Source: Petrosia ficiformis (lineage: Eukaryota; Porifera; Demospongiae; Haplosclerida; Petrosiidae). From it: 64,000 nt of DNA. Where the stretch lies: the NCBI GenBank assembly GCA_947044365.1, contig OX345641.1, positions 5,178,460 to 5,242,459 of the forward strand, in the 5' to 3' direction. The position numbers were made by a program, and so were the translations under genes. Below, piece by piece: positions 1-11,654 of this stretch (positions are counted from its first letter, which is position 1; each line of letters begins with the position of its first letter). Under the pieces are notes generated by a model, which made no database searches, was not told where the DNA came from, and was given only the letters and a program-made list of their open reading frames with translations.

Positions 1-1844
1 GGTCCTAATGTATTCCTAAAGGGTACTAATGGACTCCTAATGGGTGCTATTTGAGTCCTATTGTGACATATTGGACTCCTTATGTGTTCTAATGGAGTCC
101 TATTGGGTCCTAGTGGATTCCTAATTGCTCATTGTGGACTTCTAAGGGGTACTATTAGACACCTTTAGGGTCTTAGTGGACTCCTAATGTGTCGTAGTAG
201 ACACCTTATGGGTCCTGGTGGACTCCTATTAGGTCCTAGTGGAATCATATTGGGTCCTAGTGGACTACTAATTGGTCCTAGTGGACACATACTTGGTCTT
301 AATCCACTCATATTGGGTCTGGTGGAGTCCTAATTAGTCCTAGTGGACCCCTTATGGGTCCTAGTGGACTCATAGCGGGTGTTAGTGATCTAGTATTGGG
401 TCCTAATGGACACATTATGGGTTCTAGTGGACTCCTATTGGGTCCTAGTGGACTCATAGTGGGTGTTAGTGATCTAGTATTGGGTCCTAATGGACACATT
501 ATGGGTTCTAGTGGACTCATATGGGTCCTTTTGGAGTCCTAAGTAGTGTTAGTTGACTCCTTATGGCTCCTAGTGGACTGCTATGGGGTCCTAAGGGACT
601 CCTTATTGCACAATATTGGGTCCTAGAGGACACCTATTGGGTCCGGGTGGACTGCTTTTCTGTCCTAGCGGACTCCTAATATGTCCTAGTGGACTCCTTA
701 TTGGTTCCAGTGGACTACTATTGGGTACTAGTGGACTCCTATTGAGTCTTTTTACGGGTCCTAGTAGACTCCTAATGGGTCGAAGTGGACACCTAATTGG
801 TCCTAGTGGACTCCTATTGAGTACTATTGGACTCCTTATTGGTCCTAGTGGACTCCTATTTGGTCCTAGTGGACTCATACTGGGTGTTAGTCGACACCTA
901 TAGGGTCCTAATTGACTCATTTTGGGATCTAGTGGAATCATAGTGGGTTCTAGCGGACACCTAATGGCTCCTATTGGAGTCCTATTGGGTCCTAGTGGAC
1001 TACTTATGAGTCCTAGTGGAGTCCTATTGGGTCCTAGTGGACCCGTAATTGGTCACAATGGACTCATAATGGGTATTAGTGGACTCCAATTGGGTCCTCG
1101 TGGACACTTTATGGGTCCTAGTGGACTCCTATTTGGTACTAGTGGAAATTTTATGGTTCCTACTGGACTCCTTATTGGTCCTAGTGGACTCCTATTTGTT
1201 CCTATCGGACTCCTATTCGGTCCTAATGGACTCCTTTTGGGTTCTAGCGGAATCATAATGGGTCCTAGTGGACTCCTTATGGGTAATGGCGGAGTCTTTT
1301 TGAGTACTAGAGCTCGCCTAATTTGGCATGGTGAGCACATAATGGGTCTTAATGGACTCCTATGGGTTCCCAGTGGACTCCTTAAGGGACGTAGTGGACT
1401 ACTAATGGGTCCTAGTGGACACATAATGGGTACTAGTGGACACCTTATTGGTCCTTGTGGAATTTTATTGGGTACTCCTAATGTGTCCTAGTGGACTCCT
1501 AAGGGTCCTATTTGACTCGTTATGGGTCCTAGTCGACTACTATCGGATCCTATTGGACTCCTAATGGGTCCTCTTGGAGTACTATGGGTCCTAGTGGACA
1601 CCTATTGGGTCCTAGTGGACTCCTAATGGGTTCTAGTGGACCACTTATTGATCCTAAAGTATTCCTAATGGGTCTGAGTCGACTCCTAATGGGTCCTAGT
1701 GGAGTAATATTGTGTCCTACGGGACTCCTTATGGGTCATAGAGGACTGCTAATGGGTCCTAGTAGACTCCTTATTGGTCCCAATGGACACATTATTTGTA
1801 CTTGAGGAGTCCTATTGTGTCCTGTTGGACTCCTCAAGGTTCCT

Positions 1845-3806
1845 AATGGACTCCTAATGGGTTCTATTGTACTCCTTATGGGTCCTAGTGTACTCCTAAT
1901 GGTTTCTAATGGACATTTATTGGGTCCTACAGTACTCCTTATGGGTCCTAGTGGACTCCTAAAGGGACCTAGTGGACTCGTTATAGGTCCTAGTGGAATC
2001 CTAATGGCTCCTATTGGACTCCTTATTGGTCGTATTAGACTCCTATTGAGTCCCATCGGAGTCCTAATGGGACCTGATGGACTCCTATTGCATCCTTGTG
2101 GACTCCTTATGGGTCCTAATGTATTCCTAATTAGTCCTAGTGGAGTGCTATTGGGTCCTAGTGGACTCCTATTGGGTCATAGTGGACTCCTTATTGGTCA
2201 TAATGGACTCAAGATGCGTCCTGTTGGACACCTAATTGTTCCTAGTGGACTCATATTCGGTCCGAGTGGACACCTATTGGGTCCTAGTGGACTCCTATTG
2301 GGTCCTCATGGAGTCCTTCTGGGTCTTATTGTACTCCTAAAGGGACTTAGTGATCTCCTGTTCGTACTCCATTTGGGATACAGTGGAATCATGAGTCCTG
2401 GTGGACTCATAATGCTTCCTAGTGGACTCCTAATGCGTTCTAGTGGAGTCCTGTTGGGGTCCTAATGGACTCCTATTTGGTCCTAGTGGACTGCTTATGG
2501 GTCCTAATGTATTCCTAATGGCTCCTAGTGGATTCCTATTGGGTCCTAATGGAGACCTATTGGTTCCTATTGGACACTTCATGGGTCCTAGAGGACTCAT
2601 TATGGGTCCTAGTGGACTCCTAATGGGTCCTCGCCGACTCCTTATTGGTCGTAGTTGAATTCTATTGGGTCCTAATGGACTCCTATTGGGTCCTAGTGGA
2701 GTCCTTATGGGTCCTAATGTATTCCTTGTGGGTCCTAGTGGACACCTAATGGGTCCTAGTGGAGTATTATTGGGGCCTAGTGGACTCCTATTGGGTCATG
2801 GTGGACTCCTTATTGGTCCTAATGGACTCCTAACGGGTTCTATTGTACTCCTTATGGGTCCTAGTGTACTCCTAATCGTTTCTAGTGGACATTTATTGGG
2901 TCCTACAGTACTCCTTATGGGTCCTAGTGGACTCCTAAAGGGACCTAGTGGACTCGTTATAGGTCCTAGTGGAATCCTAATGGCTCCTATTGGACTCCTT
3001 ATTGGTCGTATTAGACTCCTATTGAGTCCCATCGGAGTCCTAATGGGACCTGATGGACTCCTATTGCATCCTTGTGGACTCCTTATGGGTCCTAATGTAT
3101 TCCTAATTAGTCCTAGTGGAGTGCTATTGGGTCCTAGTGGACTCCTATTGGGTCATAGTGAACTCCTTATTGGTCATAATGGACTCAAGATGCGTCCTGT
3201 TGGACACCTAATTGTTCCTAGTGGACTCATATTCGGTCCGAGTGGACACCTTTTGGGTCTTAGTGGACTCCTATTGGGTCCTCATGGAGTCCTTCTGGGT
3301 CTTATTGTACTCCTAAAGGGACTTAGTGGATTCCTGTTTGTACTCCATTTGGGATACAGTGGAATCATGAGTCCTGGTGGACTCATAATGCTTCCTAGTG
3401 GACTCCTAATGCGTTCTAGTGGAGTCCTGTTGGGGTCCTAATGGACTCCTATTTGGTCCTAGTGGACTGCTTATGGGTCCTAATGTATTCCTAATGGCTC
3501 CTAGTGGAGTCCTATTGGGTCCTAATGGAGACCTATTGGTTCCTATTGGACACTTCATGGGTCCTAGAGGACTCATTATGGGTCCTAGTGGACTCCTAAT
3601 GGGTCCTCGCTGACTCCTTATTGGTCCTAGTTGAATTCTATTGGGTCCTAATGGACTCCTATTGGGTCCTAGTGGAGTCCTTATGGGTCCTAATGTATTC
3701 CTTGTGGGTCCTAGTGGACACCTAATGGGTCCTACTGGAGTATTATTGGGGCCTAGTGGACTCCTATTGGGTCATGGTGGACTCCTTATTGGTCCTAATG
3801 GACTCA
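1845..3806 (+). repeat. 976-bp tandem segmental duplication inside block A
   Basis: Two nearly identical adjacent copies, about 1,845-2,836 and 2,837-3,806. The landmark GTTCTATTGTACTCC falls at 1,861 and again at 2,837, an offset of 976 bp. Rare variants are shared in order, such as the poly-variant stretch at 2,090-2,120, CATTTGGGATACAG near 2,370 and 3,346, and TGGGGTCC near 2,455 and 3,431. Because 976 is not a multiple of 21, at least one partial unit is included. This is a higher-order repeat step created recently compared with the surrounding diverged units. Confidence 0.9.
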
Positions 3807-6800
3807 AGAATTGACTTAGTGGACTCCTAATTGGTCCTAGGCGATTCATCATTGGTCCTAGTGGACTCCTATTGGGTCTGAGTGGACACTTATTTGGTCC
3901 TGGAGGACTGCTTATTGGACCTAATGGAGTACTATTGGGTCCTAATGGACTCCTATTGGGTCCTAATGGCTCCTTCTGGGTCTTATTGTACTCCTAATGG
4001 GTCTTATTAGACTCCTGTTCGGTCATCATGGACTCCTTTTGGCATATAGTGGAATCATAATGAGTCCAGGTGGACTCCTAATGGGTCCTAGTGGAGTCCT
4101 ATTGAGTCCTACAGGACTCCTTATGGGTCCTAGTGGAATCCGTTGGTGTCCTAGTTAACGCCGAATTGGTCCTAATGGTCACATAACGGGTCTTATTGGA
4201 CTCCTATTGGTTCATAGTGAACTCCTATTGGGTCATAGTGGAATCCTATTTGGTCCTAGGGGACTCGTAATGGGTCTTAGTGGACTCCAAATGGGTCCTA
4301 GTGGAGTCCTATTGTGTCCTATAGGACTCCTCATGGGTCCTAGTGGAATCTTAATGGGTGCTATTGGACTCCTAGTGTGTGCAAGTGGACTCCTTATAGG
4401 TCCTAGTGAACTCCTATTGGATCCTAATGGACTCCTTGTTGGTCCTACAGGACTACTATAGGGTCCAGAGGACACTTATTGGGTCCAATTGCATACCTAA
4501 TGGTTCCTATTGGACTCCTATTGGGACCCATTGGACTCCTATTGGGTCTCAGTTTACTCATATTCTGTTATAGTGGACTTCCAATGGGTCCCAGTGGACT
4601 CCTAATTGGTCCTAACGGAGTCCAATTGTGTACTATTGGACACTTCCTGGGTCCTAGAGGACTCATTATGGGTCCTAGTGGACTCTTAATGGGTCTTTTT
4701 GGACTCATTATTGGTCCTAGTGGAATCCTTATAGGTCCTAATGGACTCCTTATGGGTCCTTGCGAACTACTAATTGGTCCTACTGGACCCACTATTGGTC
4801 CTAGTGGACTACTATTGGGTCCTAGTGGACTCCTATTGGGTCATAGTGGACTTCCAATGGGTCCCAATGGACTCCTAATTGGTCCTAATGGAGACCTAAT
4901 GGGTACTATTGGACACTTCATATGTCCTAGAGGACTCAATATGGGTCCTAGTGGACTCTTAATGGGTCCTTGTGGACTCCTTACTGGTCCTAGTGGAATA
5001 CTTATTGGTCCTAATGGACTCCTTATGGGTCCTTGTGGACTACTAATTGGTCCTAGTGGACTCCTATTGGGTCCTAGTGGACTCCTATTTTGTCCTATTG
5101 GACTCCGTCTGGGTCCTGATGGACTTTTAATGATTCCTAGTGGACTGCTTATAGGTCCTAGTGGACTCCAGTTGGGTCCTATCGGACTCCTTATTTGTGT
5201 TAGTGGACTCCTATTGGGTCCTATTGGACTCGTAATGTGTCCTGTTGGACAGATATTCGGTCCCAGTGAACACCTACTGGGTCCTAGTGGAGTCCCAGTG
5301 GACTCCTAATGGGTCCTACTGGACTCCCAAAGGGTCCTAATGGACTCCTATTGTGACCTAGTGGACTCCTTATGGGTCCTAAAGAACTCGAAATGGGTCT
5401 TAGTGGACTCCAAATGGGTCCTCCTGGTGTCCTATTGAGTCCTACTGGACCCCTTATGGGTCATACTGGAATCCGTTTGGGTCATAGTTCACGCCTAATT
5501 GGTCGTAATGAACACATACTGGGTCTTATTGGAGTCCTACTGGGTCCTAGTGAACTCCTATTTTGTCATAGTGGAATCCTATTTGGTCCTAGAGGAAACT
5601 TATTGGGTCCTATTGGACACCTAAGGGGTCCTATTCGACTCCAATTGGGTCCAAGTGGACTCCTATAGGGTCCTAGTGGACTCCTACGGGGTCATAGGGG
5701 ACTTCCAATGGGTCCCAATGGACACCTAATTGGTCCTAATTGAGTCCTAGGGTACTATTGGACAGTTATCGGTCCTAGAGGACACATTATGGGTCCTAGA
5801 GAACACTTAATGGGTCCTTGTGGACTCCTTACTGGTCCGAGTGGAATCCTTATTGGTCCTAATGGACTCCTTATGGGTCCTTGTGGACTACTAATTGGTC
5901 CTAGAGGACTCATTATTGGTCCTAGTGGACTCCTATTTTGTCCTAGTTGACTCCTATTGGTTCCTAGTGGACTTCTAATGGGTCCCAGTAGACTCCTAAA
6001 GGGTCCTATTGGAGTACTATTCGGTCCCATTGGACACTTCATGGGTCCTAGAGGACTCATTATGGGTCGTATTGTAATCGTAATGTGTCCTAGTGGACTC
6101 CAAATGGGTACTAGTGGAGTACTATTGGGTCCTAGTTGACTCCTATTGGGTCCTAGTGGACTCCTTATTTGTCCTAGTAACTACTATTGTGTCCTAGTGG
6201 ACTCCTTCTGGGTCCTAATGACACCTAGTGGGTCCTAGAAGACTCCTAAAGGGTCCTAATGGACACCTATTGGGACCTAGTGGACTCCGTATGGGTACTA
6301 GAGAACACCTAAAGGGTCCTAGTGGACTACTTATCGGTCCTAATGGACTCCTATTGGGTCCTAGTTGACTCCTACTGGGTCGTAGTGGACTCCTTATTGG
6401 TCCTAATGGACTCATGAGAGTCCAAGTGGACTCCTAATTGGTCCTAGTGGACTCCTATTGGGTCCTAGTGAACTCCTATTGTGTGCTAGTGGACTCCTTC
6501 TGGGTCCTAGTGGACTCCTACTGGGTCCTAGTGGACACTTAATGGGTTCTTGTGGAGTCGTATTGAGTCCTACTGGACTCCATATGGGTCCTAGTGGAAC
6601 AAGTTTGAGTCCTATTTCACGCCTATTTGGTCCTAGTGGACACGTATTAGGTCCTAGAGGACTCCTAATGGGTCATAGTGGAGTCCTATTGTGTCCTATT
6701 AGACTCCTCATGGGTCCTAGTGGATTCCTAATGGGTGATAATGGACTCCTTATGAGTCCAAGTGGACTCCTTATAGGTCCTAGTGAACTCCTATTGGGTC

Positions 6801-8463
6801 GCAGTGGACTCCTTATTGGTCCTAGTGGACTACTAATTTGTCCTAATGGAGTCATATTGGGTACTATTTGAGGCTTCATGAGTCCTAGAGGACCCATTAT
6901 CGGTCCTAGTGGACTCTTAGTGGGTCCTTGTGGACTCCTTACTGGTCCTAGTGGAATCCTTATTGGTCCTAATGGACTCCTTATGGGTCCTTGTGAACTA
7001 CTAATTGGTCCTAGGGGACTCCTGTTGGGTCCTAGTGGACTCCTTATTGGTGCTAGTGGACTCCTATTGGGTCCTACTGGACTCCTATTGGGTCCTATTG
7101 GACTCAAATTGGGTCCTATTGGACACATAGTCGGTTCTATTGGACTTCGTTTGGGTCCTAGTTGACTTATAATGGGTTCCAGTAGACTCCTATTGGGACT
7201 TTGTGGAGTACTATAGGGTCCTATTGGACACTTCATGGGTCCTAGGAGACTCATGATGGGTCCTAATGCACGCCTATTGCATCCTAGTGGACACCTTATG
7301 GGTCCTAATGTATTCCTAATTGGTACAACTGGATTCCTAATGGGTCGTAGTGGAGTACTATTGGATCCTAGTTGACTCCAATTGAGTCCTAGGGGACTCC
7401 TTATTGGTCCTAGTGTACTCCTATTGGGTCCTATTGCACTCATATTGCGTCCTAGTGGACTCCTTCTGGGTCCTAATGGACTCCTAATGGATCCTAGTGG
7501 ACACTTAATTGGTCCTAATGGACTCCTATTGTTAGCTAGTGGACTCCTTATGGGTCCTAATGGACACCTATTGCGTACTTGTGGACACCATATGGGTCCT
7601 AATGTATTCCTAATGAGTCCTAGAGGACTCTTAATGGGTCCTAGTGGAGTACTATTGGGTCCTAGTTGACACCAATTGGGTCTTAGTGGACTGCTTGTTC
7701 GTCCTAATGGACTCCTTATGGGTGCTTGTGGACTCCTAATTGCTCTTAGTGGACTCAATATTGGTCCTAGTGGACACCATTTTGGTCCTAGTGGAGTACT
7801 ATTGGGTCCTAGTGGAATCATATTGGGTGCTACTGGACTCTTGTTGTGTCCTAGTGAACTCTTTCTGGGTCCTAGTGGACTCCAAATTGGTACTAATGGA
7901 GTCCTATTGAGTCCTATTGGACTCCAAGTTGGTCCTATTGGACACATATTGGGTCCTAATGGACTCCGTTTGTGTCCTAGTGGCAACTTATTGGGTCCTA
8001 CTGGACTTATAATGGGTCCCAGTGGACTCCTAATGGGTCCTAGGGGACTCCTATTGGGTCCTGGTGGACTGCTATTGAGTCCTAGTGGACACCTATTGGG
8101 TCCTATGGGACTTCTAATGGGTTCCAGTAGACTTCTAATGGGTCCTAGTGGAGTACTATTGATCCTAATTGATACAAATTGGGTCCCAATGGACTCCTTG
8201 TTGGTCCTAATGGACTCCTCATGGGTGCTTGTGGACTCCTAATTGCTCCTAGTGGACTCAATATTGGTCCTAGTGGACACCACTTTGGTCCTAGTGGAGT
8301 ACTTTTGGGTCCTAGTGGAATCCTATTGGGTGCTACAGGACTCCTATTGTGTCCTAGTGGACTCTTTCTGGGTCCGAATGGATTCCTAATGGGTCCTATT
8401 GGACTAGTTATAGGTCCTAGTGGACTCCTATTGGGTCCTATTGGACACCTTGTTGGTCCTAGT

Positions 8464-8799
8464 GGACCCAAGATGAGTCCTAGTGGACTCCTAATTGGTC
8501 CTAGTGGACTCCTATTGGGTCCTAGTGGACTCCCTATTGGTCCTAATGGACTCAAGATGAGTACCAGTGGACTCCAAATTGGTCCTAGTGGACTCCTAGT
8601 GGGTCCTATTGGACTCCATATTGGTCCTAATGGACCCAAGATGAGTCCTAGTGGACTCCTAATTGGTCCTAGTGGACTCCTATTGGGTCCTAGTGGACTC
8701 CCTATTGGTCCTAATGGACTCAAGATGAGTACCAGTGGACTCCAAATTGGTCCTATTGGACTCCTAGTGGGTCCTAGTGGACTCCCATTGTGTCCTATT
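8464..8799 (+). repeat. 168-bp (8-unit) tandem duplication
   Basis: The variant GGACCCAAGATGAG occurs at 8,464 and 8,632, an offset of 168 bp, exactly eight 21-bp units. The following eight units match unit for unit, including the GGACTCAAGATGAGTACC variant. This is a local eight-unit slip or unequal exchange. Confidence 0.85.
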
Positions 8800-9221
8800 G
8801 GACTGCTTCTGGGTCCTAGTGGACTCCTATTGGGTCCTAGTGGACTCCTTGTTGGTCCTAGTGGACTCTAGATGAGTCCTAGTGGACTCCTAATTGGTCC
8901 TAGTGGACTCCTATTGGGTCCTAGTGGACTCTATCCGGGTCCTAATGGATTCCTAATGGGTCCTATTGGACTAGTTATAGGTTCTAGTGGACTCCTATTG
9001 GGTCCTAGTGGACTACTTGTTGGTAATAGTGGACTCTTACTGGGTCCTTGTGAAGTCCTATTGAGTCCTACTGGACTGATTATGGGTCTTAGTGTAACTC
9101 TTTTGAGTCCTATTTCACCCTTATTTGTCCTAGTGGACACGTAATAGGACCTAGTGGACTCCTAATGGGTCTTAGTGGAGATTGTGGCCTATTGGACTCC
9201 TCATGGGTCCTAGTGGACTCC

Positions 9222-9845
9222 AGTGGGTGCTAATGGACTCCTAATGGGTCCAAGTGGACTCCTTGTAGATCCTAGTGAACTCCTATTGGGTCCTAGTGGA
9301 CCCTTAGTGGGTCCTTGTGGACTCCTTACTGGTCCTAGTGGAATCCTTATTGGTCCTAATGGACTTCTTATGGGTCCTTGTGAACTACTAATTGGTCTTA
9401 GTGGACTCATTATTGGTCCTATTGGACTCCTATTGGGTCCTAGTTGACTCCTGTCGTGACATAGTGGACTCCGTCTGGGTCCTAATGGACTCCTAATGAG
9501 TCCTAGTGGACTGCGTATAGGTCCTACTGGACTCCTATTGGGTCCTATTGGACTCAAAATGGGTCATATTGGACACATAGTGAGTCCTATTGGACTTCGT
9601 TTGGGTCCTAGTAGACACCTTTTAGGGTCCTAGTGGACTTATAATGGGTCCCAGTGGACTCCTAAAGGTTCCTAGTGGACTCCTTATAGATCCTAGTGAA
9701 CTCCTATTGGGTCCTAGTGGAGCCTTAGTGGGTCCTTGTGGACTCCTTACTGGTCCTAGTGGAATCCTTATTGGTCCTAATGGACTTCTTATGGGTCCTT
9801 GTGAACTACTAATTGGTCTTAGTGGACTCATTATTGGGTCCTAGT
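9222..9845 (+). repeat. 421-bp duplication inside block A
   Basis: The run of variants GTCCTTGTGGACTCCTTACT is at 9,311 and again at 9,732 (offset 421, twenty units plus one base). Flanking variants such as the GATCCTAGTGAACTCC unit and the GTGAACTACTAATTGGTC unit are conserved in order. Related copies of the same variant run also occur near 4,970, 5,815, 6,930 and 10,920, so this is a frequently amplified sub-block. Confidence 0.8.
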
Positions 9846-11616
9846 GGACTGCTATTGGGTCCTAGTGGAAACCTATTGGGTCCTATTGGACTTCTAATTG
9901 GTTCCAGTAGACTCTTAGTGGAGTACTATTGGGTCATATTGGACTCTTCATGGGTCCTAGTGGACTCCCAATGTGTGCTAGTGGACTCCTAATGGGTCCA
10001 AATGGACTCCTTATAGGTCCTAGTGAACTCCTATTGGGTCGTAGTGGACTCCTTATTGGTCCTACGGGACTACTATACGGACCTATAGGACTCTTACTGG
10101 GTCCCAGTGGACTTCTTATCGGTCCTAATGGAATCCTAATGGGGCGTTGTTAACTCCTGATTGGTCCTAGTGGACTCCTACTGGGTCCTAGTGGACTTTT
10201 TATTGGTCCTAATGGACTCAAGATGAGTACTAGTGGACTCCAAATTGGTCCTAGTGGACTCCTATTGGGTCCTAGTGGACTCCTATTGTGTCCTTTTGGA
10301 CTCCTTCTGGGTCCTAGTGGATTCCTATAGGGTCCTAGTGGACTCCTTGTTCGTCGTAGTGGACTCTAGATGAGTCCTAGTGGACTGCTAATTGGTCCTA
10401 GTGGACTCCTATTGGGTCCTAGTGGACTCCCATTGTCTCCTAGTGGACTATATCGGGGTCCTAATGGATTCCTAATGGGTCCTATTGGACTAGTTATAGG
10501 TTCTAGTGGACTACTTGTTGGTAATAGTGGACTCCTACTGGGTCCTTGTGAAGTCGTATTGAATCCTACTGGACTCCTTATGGGTCCTAGTGGGACCCTT
10601 TTGAGTCCTATTTCACGCCTATTTGTCCTAGTGGACACGTAATAGGTCATAGTGGACTCCTAACGGGTCCTAGTGGAGTCCTACTGTGGCCTATCGGACT
10701 CCTTACGGGTCCTAGTGGACTCCTAGTGGGTGCTAATGGACTCCTAATGGGTCCAAGTGGACTCCTTATAGGTCCTAGTGAACTCCTATTGGGTCGTAGT
10801 GGACTCCTTATTGGTCCTAGTGGACTCCTTATTGGTCCAAATGGAGTCATATTGGGTACTATTGCAGGCTTCAAGGGTCCTAGAGGACACATTATGGGTC
10901 TTAGTGGACTCTTAGTGGGTTCTTTTGGACTCCTTACTGGTCCTAGTGGAATCCTTATTGGTCCAATTGGACTTTTTATGGGTCCTTGTGAACTAATAAT
11001 TGGTCCGAGTGGACTCTTTATTGGTCCTATTGGACTCCTATTGGGTTCCTATCGTGACCTAGTGGACTCCGTCTGGGTCCTAATGGACTCCTAATGAGTC
11101 CTAATGGACTGCTTATATATAGGTCCTAGTGGACTCATGTTGGGTCCTAGTGGACACGTAATAGGTCCTAGTGGACTCCTAATGGGCCTTAGTGGAGTCC
11201 TATTGTGTCCTATTGGACTCCTCATGGGTCCTAGTGGACTCCTAATGTGTGCTAGTGAACTCCTAATCGGTCCAAATGGACTCCTTATAGGTCCCAGTGA
11301 ATTCCTATTGGGTCGTAGTGGACTCCTTATCGGTCCTACTGGACTACTATACGGTCTTAGAGGACTCTTACTGGGTCCCAGTGAACTCCTATTGTGTCCC
11401 AGTGGACTCCTTTTGGGTCCTAGTGGACTCCTAATTGGTCCTAATGGACTCCTATTGTGTGCTAGTAAACTCTATCTGTGTCCTAATGGATTTCTAAAGG
11501 GTCCTAGTGGACTCCTTATAGGTCCTAGTGGACTCCGATTGGGTCCCAGAGGACTCCTGTTGGGTCATATTGGACACCAAAAGGGTCCTATCGGACTGAA
11601 ATTGGGTCCCAGTGGA

Positions 11617-11654
11617 CCCTAAAGCCTAAAGCCTAAAGCCTAAACCCTAAAGGG
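11617..11654 (+). repeat. Short telomere-like 7-bp repeat (CCTAAAG/CCTAAAC)
   Basis: About five 7-bp units (CCCTAAAG, then CCTAAAG repeated, ending CCCTAAAGGG) interrupt the 21-bp array. The complement is CTTTAGG/TTTAGGG, resembling the TTTAGGG-type telomere motif. A matching inverted island is at 41,758-41,786. It is too short to be a telomere and may be an interstitial relic or simple slippage of CCTAA already present in the satellite unit. Confidence 0.75.

Noticed and set aside
922..1491. GPSGLLM-repeat frames as collagen-like or structural protein
   Set aside because: There is no Gly-X-Y triplet periodicity. The motif is only the translation of the minisatellite unit, and equally open frames exist on the opposite strand.
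6673..7986. 437-codon minus-strand open frame of SPLGPIR heptapeptides, and many similar frames on both strands
   Set aside because: The 21-bp unit is a multiple of three, and one frame per strand of the consensus lacks a stop, so long frames arise automatically. Stops (mostly GGA to TGA) are scattered, substitutions show no synonymous bias, and no start context, signal peptide or non-repeat end was seen.
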